Shown here: positions 51,457 to 63,996 of the stretch, in pieces
How the letters are laid out: every line of letters starts with the position of its first letter
Numbering within the stretch: position 1 is the first letter of the stretch
Made by a program: the position numbers and the translations under genes
Notes under the pieces: generated by a model
Seen by the model: the letters and a program-made list of their open reading frames with translations, nothing else
What the model was told of the DNA's origin: nothing
Databases searched by the model: none
Source: Tetrahymena elliotti 4EA
Taxonomy: Eukaryota > Ciliophora > Oligohymenophorea > Hymenostomatida > Tetrahymenidae
DNA length: 64,000 nucleotides
Assembly: GCA_000231825.2 (NCBI GenBank)
Contig: JH720323.1
Span: 16,246-80,245, forward strand
Reading direction: 5' to 3'

Positions 51457-53063
51457 ATCTTAATCTTAATCATCATGATTGGTTCAGCAGCTGAATATGT
51501 AATAGGTCTGCTGTTTTGATTAGAGATTTTCTAGTTAGTAAAAAACAATTAATATCAAATGAAATAATAATAAAAATAATAAGAATAACCAACAAACAAA
51601 CCAACCATAATATTTTTTGTTCCATAAAATTTAATTTAAAAACTAAAAATCTCTATTCAAAGTTTCTCTATCTAGGCATCACACCAATTATGAATATTTT
51701 AAAATAAATTTAAAATAAATATTCTTTACAACCTAAAAATATTAACAATCCTCCACGTTTTTGAAAAAAATAAACTTATCTACAAATCAGAACTTAGATT
51801 TACACCTCTAGACAATTAAAAGTGACTACAAACAAGAAAATTTTAAGAAATCATCCATCTATCAAGCCTTGATTCATAGAATATTCATCCATCATTCAAT
51901 ACACTCAGATTGTTTATTAATTCAAAAACTATATTATCAATACATATATATACATAATTTACTATATACAAAATATAATTTTGGACACAAACTTTTCAGT
52001 TTAGTGAATGAATATTATATTATTATCAAACAAAATTCTCTTGCTCGATTGAACCTTTTTGGAATACTATTGATAGCTTATGATAATAATTTTTTTATGT
52101 CATGTGCAAATCATTCCAGAGCTTTATATAACAAAAAAGTAAATAAACTCAAATAATAGTAAAGAGCTCTTCTCTTGGCTTCATATTGCAATCAGGTACA
52201 CTATTTAGTTCATTTTTGATAAAATTAACTAATATTTTATTTAAAAATAAGACCCTACCTCTTTAGAAAGAATAGAAAAATTTCATTTAAGACGAGTATG
52301 ACAGGCAAAGCTCCTACTATTTATTATCCAAAGATGCATAAATAAAATAATAATTATATAAAAAAAACTTATTTCACACTTAAACAAAATTTTCTTAGAA
52401 AATAAATTTCTTTTGTGAAAAAGTTTTAGAAAAAAAGCAGTTAAATTTATATTTAGAATATTTGTGATGCTTTGAGCTATTAATTAAATAAATAAACAAT
52501 ATTGTTTTTCAAAATCTTAAGTTGTATCATTTAAACTAATTCTGAGTTCATTTATGATCTATTTTTTTTTTAAATATTAAAATTAAAGGAAGGTAGAAAA
52601 TTGACCAAAAGATCAGAAATTGTTAATCAAAATTCTCACTATTCTTTTAGATAAAAAAGAGAAGGAAAGAATATTCGAAAAAATTTAAAATTTCAATAGA
52701 ATATTTATATTATAAGTTTTAGAACATTTCATAATTCTAAAAAAACAACAAAAAAAGAGAAGAAATTCGTACTAACAATTAAGCGGCTATCTAATCCCGC
52801 AGAAAATTGAAAAATATAAAAATTAAGAAAATGCGATAAAACAAATTTTGTTCATATAAACGCATGCATGCATGATAAACAACTTTTTTACTAATTGCTA
52901 TTTAAAAAACATCATTTAATTAATTAATTTAAGATATGCAAATTAATTGCTTTGGCTGAGAAAAATTATTTATATATAAATAAATTTCGCAAAAAAATTT
53001 TTCTAATTTGTAAAAAAAATAATTATTAATCAGAAACTAATATATTATAAAATCTAAGCAAAA
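51457..53063. other. Intergenic, nothing convincing
   Basis: AT-rich spacer between two plus-strand genes. A 115-codon frame with TGA stop (from 51869) is within chance expectation for this code and composition. GCATGCATGCAT-like short repeat at 52861-52873. Confidence 0.55.
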
Positions 53064-54123
53064 ATGGTCGACGCAACTAAATAGTAAATATATACTCAAA
53101 GAATCATATAAAAGCAACTTGACAGTAAATTCATAAACTATTTTATTTTCTAAAAGACCTTTCTTCCCTACATTTTCAAGAATCCTAACTCAAAGAAAAG
53201 AGTTTTACATTCTCATATTTAATATTCGAAAATAGTGGTCAATAAGAACAGCGACTTAAATGTATCTGTTGGACTTGAAAAAAGCAATCTCTATGAATGG
53301 AATATTTGCTTTGAAGGTCCCTAAGACTCTCTTTATGAGGTATGCATCAAAATTATACATTTTTAAATTTCAAAAAACACATTTTCCTTTAAACTTTTGA
53401 AAAAGAAAATTAAATAATACAATTATCTTAAATTTTAATAAAGGGTGGATTCTTCCAAGCTGTTTTATCTTTCCCTGATAACTATCCTGACATGCCTCCT
53501 AAAATGAAATTCATTACTGAAATGTGGCACCCTAATAGTAATATTTTAGTTTAGCTTTAACTTTTTCAAATTTTTATGAAAATAATTTGAGAAATAATTT
53601 TTAAACTGAACATAAAATTTAATTTAAAAAAGTTTATCCTGATGGAACAGTATGCATTTCAATTCTTCACTCACCTGGTGTAGATGAGTTTAATTAGTAA
53701 GAAAAAGAAACAGAAAGGTAATTAAACACTTTCCCTATGGAATTTAAATTCTAATTAGACATTAAAAGGTTTTTTACTAATACGTTTCTCACAATTAGAA
53801 AGACTTTGAATTTAAAAATTTTATAATATTATTTGGATGATAAAAATGTAATTTTAAGACTTTAATACCTTTACATTTTAAATATATAGATGGAGACCTG
53901 TTTTAACTGCTGAAGATATAATTATTAGTGTCATATCTATGTTAATGGACCCAAATACAGAATCCCCTGCTAATATTGATGCTTCTGTAAATTTAAATAG
54001 TTCTTAAAAAATAAAAAGCAAAACGAAATATTGTAATAAAATTAGGTCTAATTTAGAGATGATAGAGATGGTTACAAGAAAAAAGTTAGAGCATTAACAA
54101 GAAAATCAATTGGAGATTTATGA
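53064..54123 (+). CDS. Ubiquitin-conjugating enzyme E2, UBE2G/Ubc7-like
   Basis: Six exons: 53064-53124, 53236-53339, 53444-53537, 53633-53717, 53890-53986, 54046-54123; 172 residues, stop TGA. UBC fold with HPN followed across a splice site by IYPDGTVCISILH; catalytic Cys is C94. The acidic-loop insertion SPGVDEFNQQEKETERW after the Cys is the hallmark of the UBE2G/Ubc7 group, which builds Lys48 chains in ER-associated degradation. The C-terminus FRDDRDGYKKKVRALTRKS matches UBE2G helix ends and fixes the last intron. Intron 1 (53125-53235, 111 nt) lacks TGA and keeps frame, so its removal is inferred from homology (KQLDMVNKNSDLNVSVGLE). Confidence 0.93.
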
Positions 54124-55249
54124 AAAAAATATATATAATAGGAAAAATACTTTGAAAAATAGGTCTTAAACAAATCAAAACAAGCTTATATTGAACAATT
54201 ATTTAATAACACAATTAGGAAATGCAATCAATAATGATTTTAGTTATAGATTTAAAATGGATATAATTTTTCTTAGTTATTAAATTACTCGTAATTTTAT
54301 CAATCGATCCTTATATACATATAATTTATACTCTTTATAGTTAAATAAATACTTTTCAATATTCTTTTAATCAACGAATTCAAAAACTTAAAATGACTTT
54401 TCAAATTAAAAAAACCTCTTTTTAAACAGATAAAAATAAATATATTGAAACCTAAATTTCTTGATACATGCTTCTAAAGTATTATTACTTTATTGATTAC
54501 AATATTTATTTCAAACATAATAATTAGCATGAAAGTGTGTATACATTTATTTTTCTCTTTTTTGATTAATAAGTATTGATAAAAGCAAATTGAAATGGCA
54601 TTTTTCTTGAGATAGATTTTTTCTTTTAATGAAATTTATAAATTTAATATGTTTAAATCATGATCAAAACCTAAAAAATATATTTTTTCTATTTTGGTTA
54701 TTAGGTTTTACTAAATATTAAAAAATTTATCCTTCAATCCATAAAAAGATAAATTAGCTTAGCATTTTAAAAATATTCAGAAAAAGAATATTTTCTTTTA
54801 GAATTGACAATTATTAAAAAAATCAAACTAATTTTTGTTCGAGCTTTTGATATAAAATAATAATTAAAAAATTTTTACATATAATTTCAAGAAGTTTTTT
54901 CTGATTTTAATTTAATAGAAAAAAAAAGAAATTTTACAAACTTAAAAAGAATATGACAATTGGAGAAAGTAATAAATATCGATTTCATTAATACAGAAGC
55001 AAAACATTAATTTACTTATTTATAATAAAAAATTATAAATATTCATTTAAAAAAGACTTGGTTAGTGGTTTAATCATTGATTGGTTGTTAATTCAGTAGT
55101 TGATAATATTTTATATTAGAAATATTTGATTAAATATAAGATTTTAATTTTATTTTTTTTAGTATGAAGATTATGCTGTTTGATTGATAGATAAAGAGAA
55201 ATAATTTATTTAGAAATAATTTTTATTGGTTGTTCAATATATTTCTTGT
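54124..55249. other. Intergenic between convergent genes, nothing recognised
   Basis: AT-rich 1.1-kb spacer between the 3' ends of the E2 gene and the deubiquitinase gene. Confidence 0.6.
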
Positions 55250-57112
55250 TCAATAATAATTTTCATAAATATAATTTATTATTAAATCAGGGAAATCACC
55301 TATTATTGTGTAAGCTTGAATTGCCAAGTCTACAGGAATACCCATAGCCACAACACTTGCGATTGTAGGATTTAATAAAGGATCTTCTTAAACAACAGGA
55401 GCATTAGCCTAGCTTTATTTGATTGCTTCTTATAATTCTAAATCTTCAAGTTCTTTTACTTATGTCTATTCATACTTTATGTTTATATCTTCTACTTATT
55501 ATTTTTCTTATTAATTATTTTGCATCAATGTTTCTTTTTTAATTTGCTCAAGGATTAACTTTTCTTCTTCAGCCTCCATAAAAGCATCGATAGAGCTTTT
55601 TATTGCAATATCTACAAATTACTGCTCATTATTTGCTTTCTCTTTTTCTTCAAATAATTACAGAGACTCTTCGAGAGCTCTCTCCATATCTCTTTTTCCT
55701 ATTATCTCAAATTCTTTTCTTGAATTTTAAATCGCTTCTGCTACCTAGGCATTAGATTCAGGGGAACTTTAATGGCGAGAGTGTGAATTTTTTAAAGCTT
55801 CTGATTCTGTTTTTCCCTGTTCACTTATTTATAGATAACCAATATTTAAAAAGCCATTTTTCTTGACAGAATTGTAATGACACTTTCCATGATAGCTCAA
55901 ACGAATAGGCTCATTATTATTGAAATTTGTTTCATGGAAAGTTCTCATTGGTTAACTGGAATATGCATATACTTCTATAGGACGATTGTAGATTTCAGAT
56001 AATGCTTCCAATTCGATATCATCACCCCATTCTCCGTCTTGCCTTTTTCTCTTTATATAATCTTTGAATTCTTCATGTATATAATTTTCAAAGAAAGGTC
56101 TTTCGTTCTAAATATAATCCATGCATACTGAACGAATTTCTTTATGATAATCTTCTGTTCCATACATTTAATCACTTACAGCTCTGAATAGGCAATTTCC
56201 ATCAGTGCCTACAACTTTTATTGACAAATTTTTCTTTTGGTGAAGTTCTTACATAAAATTTCTTTCTCTTTTAATTATATATTCTTATAGACGCTTTGTA
56301 AAATGCAATGGGTTTCTAGCTTAAGTTCTAGCAGCTCCAAATGCTTAAGAATGGGTACCTACTTCCTAAACTCTTCTTTCATCTTCTATATTAACAACTT
56401 CATCATATTTGCTATGATATCCATTGTAATGTATCTTTACTTTAGTTCTTTCTTCATTTTAAATCTCTTTAACAAAGGCTTCAAGCCACTAACCACTTTC
56501 TACGTGATAAACATCTAGTCTATTATTCAGATAAATGGGCATTTGCTTTTCTTTTAAATTTGAACGATGCCATTATTTTAAGATTCTATTGCTGTCAACA
56601 CTTATCCACTCATCATATTTCTAAGACCATCCACTATAGTGAACCCTTATTTCATTAGGACTATGACGTATTGAAACAATTTCGGCATTCAACCACTTAT
56701 TGACAGTATCGCAGCAATCAATATTCTCTCCAATATAAAATCTTTTTTTATGCTCCGAACTTACACCTATTGCAATATTCCCCTTACTAAAATCCTATTT
56801 AGCTTCTTCCTCTTCTTCTTCATCTTGCTTTTAATTTAATGCACTTGCATTTGATTAAGAGTCATTGCTTTAATCTTACTTAGAAGCTCCTTTATTTTAT
56901 TAATCTTACCAATTCAATCCATCAATATAGTAATTCTAATTCATGTTAAAATTTTAGCCATTCGCTTGATGATTATTATGTTCTTCCTATTCTTCATCAA
57001 ATTCTACTTCAACCACATTGCAGTCTGAATCAGAATTCTATTCTCCGCTGCTAGGATTATCGTCTTCTTCTTGATCACTTACAATTTAATCTTTTTCAGA
57101 TTTTAATCCCAT
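55250..57112 (-). CDS. OTU deubiquitinase (OTUD5-like) with two Tudor-knot domains
   Basis: Single exon, 620 residues, stop TGA. Acidic Asn/Gln-rich N-terminus (1-115). Two Tudor-knot/chromo-barrel-like domains follow: first about 120-170 (VHYSGWSQKYDEWISVD), second about 190-245 (IHYNGYHSKYDEVVNIED). OTU protease domain about 290-415: catalytic D304-G-N-C307 and H412 in CHYNSV; the local sequence (FRAVSDQMYG, YIKRKRQDGEWGDDIELEAL, YNRPIEVYAY) is close to OTUD5. Then Glu/Lys-rich helices with UIM-like motifs (ERALEESLQ, LQEAIKQSQ), and a C-terminal UBA-like segment (VVAMGIPVDLAIQAY). It should cleave ubiquitin chains; the Tudor-knot pair suggests docking to chromatin or RNA. All triad residues are present. 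Confidence 0.93.
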
Positions 57113-59053
57113 TTTGCTTTTTTTGTTTTGAGTGTAAATTCTAAAATTAATTTTTTTACTTTATATTTTTAATAATTCTATGTAAGAATATCTGTTCTGT
57201 TCTTATTAAACTTAATGCCTTTCTTTGGTTATCATTCTATTTTACTTGAAATATTATTTTTCATGTTTTAATTATGTGCACATTGATTTTATTAATAGTA
57301 CTGAAACTCAATATTTGCATATTACATACTTACTATGATGAATATTCTTCAACATACACCGACTTTTACTTACTGAAAAAGTAATGAATCCTCATTTTAA
57401 TTTATTTTATTGAAATAATCAAGCATTGATATAACTTATTATCAGTTTTCTATTTTAAAATATTTGCTTTTTTAAAAGTTGATAAAAAGGATATTGGACA
57501 AATAATATTTTAATTAAATTAAACTGAGTAAACTATATATTTCATATTCAAAAGTAAAAACTAAAGAAGGAACTTGATGACTAAATTTAGAAATAGATTT
57601 TAAAGCAATTTAAAAAATTTCTTGAATAAACTTCAAAAAAATAGAGAATACACAAAAACCCTTCCTTAATTAAAGAAATTAAAATAAAATTTAGTTTAAT
57701 TGTTTAAATAGAATTTCTCTTTTTCAATTAAAATATTAGAAAATGTCTTTATAAACTTTTTACTACCAAACTTAAAAATTATTACAGCTTGTTTGTTTTA
57801 AAATAAACTTGTTAAAAAAATATTTTTTTAAGTAAAGTAAGAGATTAGATTTGATTAAAATAAACTTTTTTAAATTCAAAATATTTTGGATTTTCTTTGA
57901 AATTTCAAAAATTTTTTATTTATGTATTGAATATGAAGTTATTTTATAATCAATAAATTGTATAATGAATGAGATAATATAAAATATTTTAAAATAGCTT
58001 AATAAATCTAAGGAAAGGTTTTATAAAATATCAATTAAAATTTCTATAACATTGTTATTGATCCTTTCACAAATAATTTTTAGACTGATTATTTTATTTA
58101 ATTTTTGATTAATTTACAAAACAATAGTTTTTTATATCTTTTAATTTCGAATAAATAGAAAAAGTAATAAGAAAAAGGCAGTATTTACACAAAAAATTAG
58201 ACTTCTATCTAAAATATCTAAAAAATATATGTCTGATGATGAGATATGTAATTTAAAAATTTTATTTTTGGATGGGTATTGAAAAATAAATTTAAGTCAG
58301 ATTTTTTTATTCTTCTAACCTGAATTATGAAAATAGCTTGCATCTAAAATAAATATGATATTTATTCTTCAGATTTTTTTGATTTTTTTTCTTTCTAAAT
58401 ACTGTAAGTTTAGTGTCTTCTTTAAATTGTCTGTTTGTATAGAGGGATCTTATGTATAATTACAAATTTATTTTTTTTATTTTAGGTTATTAATACTTAT
58501 CAAATTGCTCATAAATCTGATTAATTATTATGAGTTTTACATTTACTGTTTTTATCAGCATAACAGATTATAAGATAAAGCATAAAATTGTATTTTCTAT
58601 TGATTATTAGAAAATTAAATTAAAAATCATAATTAACATTTACCTACATTTTTTTTTTGATTTAGGTTACACAGTTCTCTAACCAGGATTAAATTAAATA
58701 TTTTGGAATACATTTTACAAAATCTAAATTTGTTACATAGTTAATTAATTAAATAGCATATTTATTGTAAAACCATACCAATTAATTTACTGAAATGATA
58801 TTTTAGTATTTAATGCTCTTACTTAGTTAGTTAAGCAAAAGAAATGCCAAATCATTGTGAAAATTTGATTCAGAGACTTGTTAGTATAATTTATTAAAAA
58901 TAAAGTAAATTAAAATTTGTGTGGCAATAATAATTAACATGAATCTTAATCAAATTTCCATCTTATAAACATTTTCCTAAAATCCTAATCAGATAATAAA
59001 TTTTAATTAAATATTATTGAAAACAAAAACCTTAATAATAGTTCTAGGAAAGT
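57113..59053. other. Intergenic, divergent promoter region
   Basis: A 1.9-kb AT-rich spacer between divergent genes. No gene, RNA or repeat family recognised. Confidence 0.6.
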
Positions 59054-61475
59054 ATGAGAAACTTTGACTTTTTTGCAAGTTAAGTATAGTTAAGATTTTA
59101 AGGTAATAGAGCTTATAATACACCTATTGGATAGCTTTTCACATTCCTGATTATTGCTATTGTTGGGGCTAGGTTGATTGTGATGATCAGTGATATATAT
59201 AGAAGGACAGAACCCGTTGTACTTTACAAAGAGAGATTTGTCGAATCTCCTCAGCAGTTTATAATGGATTCATCCACTTTACCTTTTGCTTTTGGAATGG
59301 AGGATGGGGTAACTTTCTAAAATTATATAGATCCGTCATTATATACAATTAAAGCTTATTAATAAACAAAACAAACCATTAAAAATTCTGAGGGAACATT
59401 TCAAGAAAAATGGACAATAACTAATGCTACAATTTAGAGATGCACAGAGGATAATTTTTAAAATGAAGCCACAAAAAGTGGGTTTAATAAACTCCCACTT
59501 AAGGATTTATATTGCATCAAACCTGAGAACCAATAAGTTATTATTGAAGGAGATTTTACTTCAGAAAACTTTTCATAATTTATAATTGAAGTCTACCCGT
59601 GTTAAGGGTAAGGATGTGGGGATGTGAAAAATTTAGGAAAAGGTTTTTTTACTTTATATTTTTAAGATATTGTGGTTGATCCAGAAGACAATTTAGAACC
59701 ATTTAAATTCTTCAATAAAGATTTATTTTGGACTACATCTACTTAATTCACTTAGTAAGCTGTCATGTATTTTCGAAATAATTATGTATACAGTGATTAT
59801 GGATGGATTTTTTCAGATGTAAAAACATAGAGATACATAAGTTACAGTAGCCAAGAAGTTTCAGTATGAAAATTATTTTATTAAAACAAAAATAGCATTT
59901 TTTATTATTAATTTATAATAGCTCACATTTGGAACTCCGTACTTTTTACAGTTAGTTATGAGATATGAAAAATAGAAAGAAAGTATTTATACTAGATCAT
60001 ACTTAAAATTGAATGATATTTTTTCTTAAATTGGTGGTTTCTTTCAAACTATGATGGCAATAGGGTTTATTTTATGTGGTCAACTGTCTAATCTTACGCT
60101 CAATAAATCTATAATTAATGAAGCATTTAATTTTTAGATTTTTAATGGGAAAAATTTTTTTAAATAAATTCCTAAAGGTAACTAAAAAATTTAAGAAAAT
60201 GAAAGTAATGATTGTGCTTCTAAATTTGATTAAATACAAAGAAATAGTTGTAGTTTAAGTCCTGTTTAATCTCCTCCACCACTTCATTAAAGACAAAATA
60301 TTCTATAAAAATAATTCTAAAGTAAAATCTAAAAATAATCAAAAAGTTTTGTTCTTGTTAATAAAGAGAGCTAAGTAAATCATAAACTTGAAAAAAGACA
60401 TAACACTATAATTGTAAACTAGAAGAATGAATAAATGTAAAATTCAGGAAATTTATAATAAGTAAATTAGCAAAAAAGAAACAACTAAATGCTTTTAAGC
60501 TAAATAATTCAGAAAAAAAAAACAATAATTTTGAATAAAGAAATATCTTAAATGAAATAATTTGATGGAAGAAAAGAGAATAAAGAGAAGTCCATAATTA
60601 AAAGCAAATAAAATGAATTAAAAGAAGAGAGTTAGTTTTAGAGTATGTCTAATGATAAATTTAAGCAGCTTTATAAATAAGAAACAAATAGTATGTAGCT
60701 TAATATTTGGGAATATGTTAAGTACTTCTTTTGGCCTTTTGGGGAGATTAAAAAAAAGAAGCAGATCATAGATTACAGTATATAAAAGCTATATTATCAT
60801 ATAGATTTAATTTATTTAGTTAAGAAATTTATAGAAATTGAAAAACTAAAGTAACTTTTGATGGATAGTGATTAGATCAAGCTATTTGAATATTTACCTA
60901 AACCTACAATTAGAGAAGAAGATGTTTTTAAGAAATAAGATAATACTAAAGAAGACTAATATAAGCATTAATAGGACTATAATATTCTCTACTAGGATGA
61001 TAGATCAGAAATAAAGAAGCTACAAGATGCATATTAAGCTTATCTAAATATATAAAATAGAGGGAAATAAAACTAATTAGATAGAAAAATTCTTACTCAT
61101 TTAGATCCTTAATTACTAAATTTATTTAATTATAAAAGTGATTAAGAAGAATAGAATCAAAGCAAGTTTAAATAGCAGGTTTTAAATAAATAAAAAGAAC
61201 ATAGTAAAATTCCAAATGTGCAAACACTTTAAAGAGACATGAGCTTAAACAGACTAAAATCTCCTAATCAATCAAAATATTTAGAGGATGAAAAATTCTT
61301 CGAGATATTTTCTCATTGTTCTATAAAACATAATGATATTATAAACAAATTAAATCACCATGAAGAAATAGAAGATCTTGATTCCGATTTTTAAATTCCT
61401 ATTGAAGCAAAAAATTAAAACAAAATTAGCTAAGATTATTTCCTTAAAAATTTTTAGAGCTCAACTCTGCAATGA
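59054..61475 (+). CDS. Two-TM membrane protein with long cytosolic tail, ciliate-type
   Basis: Exons 59054-59863 and 59922-61475, 58-nt intron (GTATGA...ATAG); 787 residues, stop TGA. TM1 at about residues 28-46 (LFTFLIIAIVGARLIVMI), a ~255-residue loop with several Cys (ending region CQGQGCGDV), and TM2 at about 304-325 (IGGFFQTMMAIGFILCGQL). A 460-residue Lys/Gln/Asn/Ser-rich tail with a conserved-looking helical block near WEYVKYFFWPFGEIKKKK follows. The two-TM, large-loop topology recalls ligand-gated channels, but no family signature is seen. I have no firm homologue; the loop-TM2 design is common among hypothetical ciliate proteins. Confidence 0.8.
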
Positions 61476-62269
61476 TTTAAAGAAAACAAAAAAAATAATT
61501 AAATAAATAAAAACAATTTTAAATCTTACTTTATCTTTTAATCATTTAAATAAAAGATTAAAATTTAAAAAAATGGATATGAAGTATAAAAATTATGCTT
61601 AAAAATTAATTAATTTTAGATTAAATTTATAAAATTTGTGATTGCTTTGATTTTTGATGCAAATGATTTATGTTTAAAAAGAAAATATTAATTAAACTAA
61701 ATATTTATTTTCAAACCTAAGATTGTTTATATAAAAATAACACACAATCCAAAATAATTTATTTTAGATAACAGATATTATTTGAATATTTTCTATTATT
61801 TTAATTGTTCCTGAAAATAAAAATTTGATGAGATGTAATATTCTTTAGAGTTTGAAATATTGCACATTATTTTTTTGTTGAAAAAATTTATTTCTAAATC
61901 TAATTTTACAAAAATTTACAAGTTTATTTAAAAATGAAATGAATGGTTCAAATTAAATATTTTTTGTATTCATAATATTTAATTTTATCAGAAAACCTTT
62001 TAGACAATATAAAATAAATTTCAATCTATTTTCAAAAAATTGGCATAACATTATTTGTAATTCATATACTAAAGTTAAAAGTGTGATAATTTAGACAGAT
62101 ATCAATAAATTTCCATTTAGAAATGATTTTTGTAATAAATATTAAAAGAAAAGATTTATTTTAATAAAAAAATAATATTAATCAATCCTAATATTGAATG
62201 CAAAATAAATTTTAACAAATAACTAAATATTTTGCCATTTTTTCATGTTTAAATAATAATATTAGATTT
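61476..62269. other. Intergenic between convergent genes, nothing recognised
   Basis: AT-rich spacer. No recognisable signal. Confidence 0.6.
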
Positions 62270-63403
62270 TCACTTAGATTGTTGGGAGGCTTCAGCTTCA
62301 CCTTCAACATCTTCAACAATAGGTTCATATTAGATTCCTAATAATTTACTTTCAAGTTTTTACATAGTTTGAAGAATATTTTAACCACGATCAATTTTAA
62401 CTTCCCAATGATTTTATTATTCTAAGAAAGCCTATGGAATATTAACAATCTTTCTATTATCGTTTTCAACCTTAGAACCTCTAAAATCTGTTCTTTTAAC
62501 CTATGATTTTTAAGATTAATACGAAATATCAAATTTAAAATTAATTTACTTTTTAAACAGTTTCCTTTTTAACTTAAAAGTTAGTAGGAGCTGGGTTGTT
62601 AACTGCTCTTTCAGGGTAGAGTTCAGGGTGATAAATAAAAGGTGGAGGAGGACGATTATATTAATTTCTAACCTAACCAGGTTCAACATGAATAGTAACT
62701 ATCTTGTTGTTACTATCAGTGAATTTTTTCTCAAATCTAACATGACCCTTTCATTAAAAAAATTATTTTTAATATTGTTTTTTTGTTAAAAAACAAATAA
62801 ATAAATTTATGTAGAGGAGTTTTAAAGATATTCTTAGCTCTTAAAAAATAAATTTCTAAATATAAATTGACAGTATATGTAAATTAAAAAGTATATTCTA
62901 CTTCAACTTTAGAGTGAATAGTATGGTCTTTACCAACATAGGTATTTTGACCAGCGTGCCACTTAAAACCTCTTTATCTAGCAAGGATATCATCAGGGAA
63001 TACTTCTTCACCACCAAACTTCTTAACACCTGATAAAATTGATAATATTATAGTTCAATCTGCAATTAGTTATCAAATTAACAATATTTTTACCTAATCT
63101 TCTACCAATAGAGTCTCTACCATTTTATGTAGAACTAGCTTGCATCTTGGTAGCAAAATACTATTTTAAATTTATTTAAAAATAACAAATTAATATCATT
63201 TTTCATTAGCAATATAATTTGATAAAATCTGAATTAATCTAAAATAGAATATTCAAGATTTTTCAGCTGTTGGCATGCTAAAATTAATTCAACTATATAA
63301 ATGGATAATAGCTATTTACTTGTTGCTTATTGAACAATGAGGAATTCATCTTCAAAGTCAAATTATTTAAACCCTAAAATGCTTTAACAATATTTGAAGT
63401 CAT
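62270..63403 (-). CDS. Mitochondrial ribosomal protein bL27m
   Basis: Five exons on the minus strand: 63403-63320, 63160-63094, 63029-62902, 62747-62550, 62500-62270. Introns are 63161-63319, 63030-63093, 62748-62901 and 62501-62549. 235 residues, stop TGA. N-terminal ~28 residues are basic/hydroxylated and fit a mitochondrial presequence. The bL27 core then reads STQNGRDSIGRRLGVKKFGG, RQRGFKWHAG, GKDHTIHSKVEGHVRFEKKF, which is nearly canonical and fixes the splice sites. bL27 sits near the peptidyl-transferase centre of the large subunit. The ~130-residue C-terminal extension (with Pro-rich and Glu-rich ends) has no bacterial counterpart and agrees with the enlarged mitoribosomal proteins of ciliates. 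Confidence 0.95.
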
Positions 63404-63923
63404 AGTTGCTATTCTTTAAAATTTTTTTCTTCTTGTTTAATTATTACTTCTTCTAAATTACAAGGAAATTGAATTTACTTGTTAAAAATAGCTAATATAT
63501 CTTGCTTTTTTCTATTCAAAAAATATATTAAACTAAATTACTTTAGAATCTTTACATTAAACTGATTGATTTGTTTGCAATATTTATTCTCTGGCTTATC
63601 AAGATACATACATGCATACAAAGTCTATCAATCAAACATTAAATTTATTTAAATTAATTATGGTTCAAAAAGTAGAATATTTGATATTTTTATTTTCATT
63701 CAAAATTGATAAACACAATTTTATTACAAAATAAAAATACAATTTTCAATATTTATTTTTTATTCTAAACTTATTCTAAATCTTAATTAATTAATTCAAT
63801 GAAATGCATTCTACAATAATTAAAACTCTGTTAAATTAAAATATATTATTATTTGTTTAAAAATTTAAAATAAATATAAATTCAAATTGAATTTTCAATA
63901 AAACTGTTGTTTATGGAAAAAAG
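63404..63923. other. Intergenic, nothing recognised
   Basis: AT-rich spacer between bL27m and the tRNA gene. An A6 run at 63917-63922 (T6 on the minus strand) is the probable Pol III terminator of the tRNA. Confidence 0.6.
63917..63922 (-). terminator. RNA polymerase III T-run terminator
   Basis: Six T on the minus strand, two nucleotides past the tRNA 3' end; standard Pol III stop signal. Confidence 0.8.
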
Positions 63924-63996
63924 AGCCACTTGGCGGGATTGAACCGCCGACCTTTCGCTTACTAGGCGAATGCTCTAACCACTGAGCTAAAGCGGC
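63924..63996 (-). tRNA. tRNA-Thr (anticodon AGU)
   Basis: A full cloverleaf reads on the minus strand. Acceptor GCCGCTT pairs with AAGTGGC (one G-U), D-arm GCTC/GAGC, anticodon stem TTCGC/GCGAA with loop CTAGTAA (anticodon AGT in DNA), variable AGGTC, T-arm GGCGG-TTCAATC-CCGCC. Internal A and B boxes are present. No encoded CCA and no intron. A T6 run follows the 3' end. Confidence 0.95.

Noticed and set aside
51869..52217. Plus-strand open frame of about 115 codons
   Set aside because: AT-rich residues throughout, no domain, no splice context; length is possible by chance in this code and composition.
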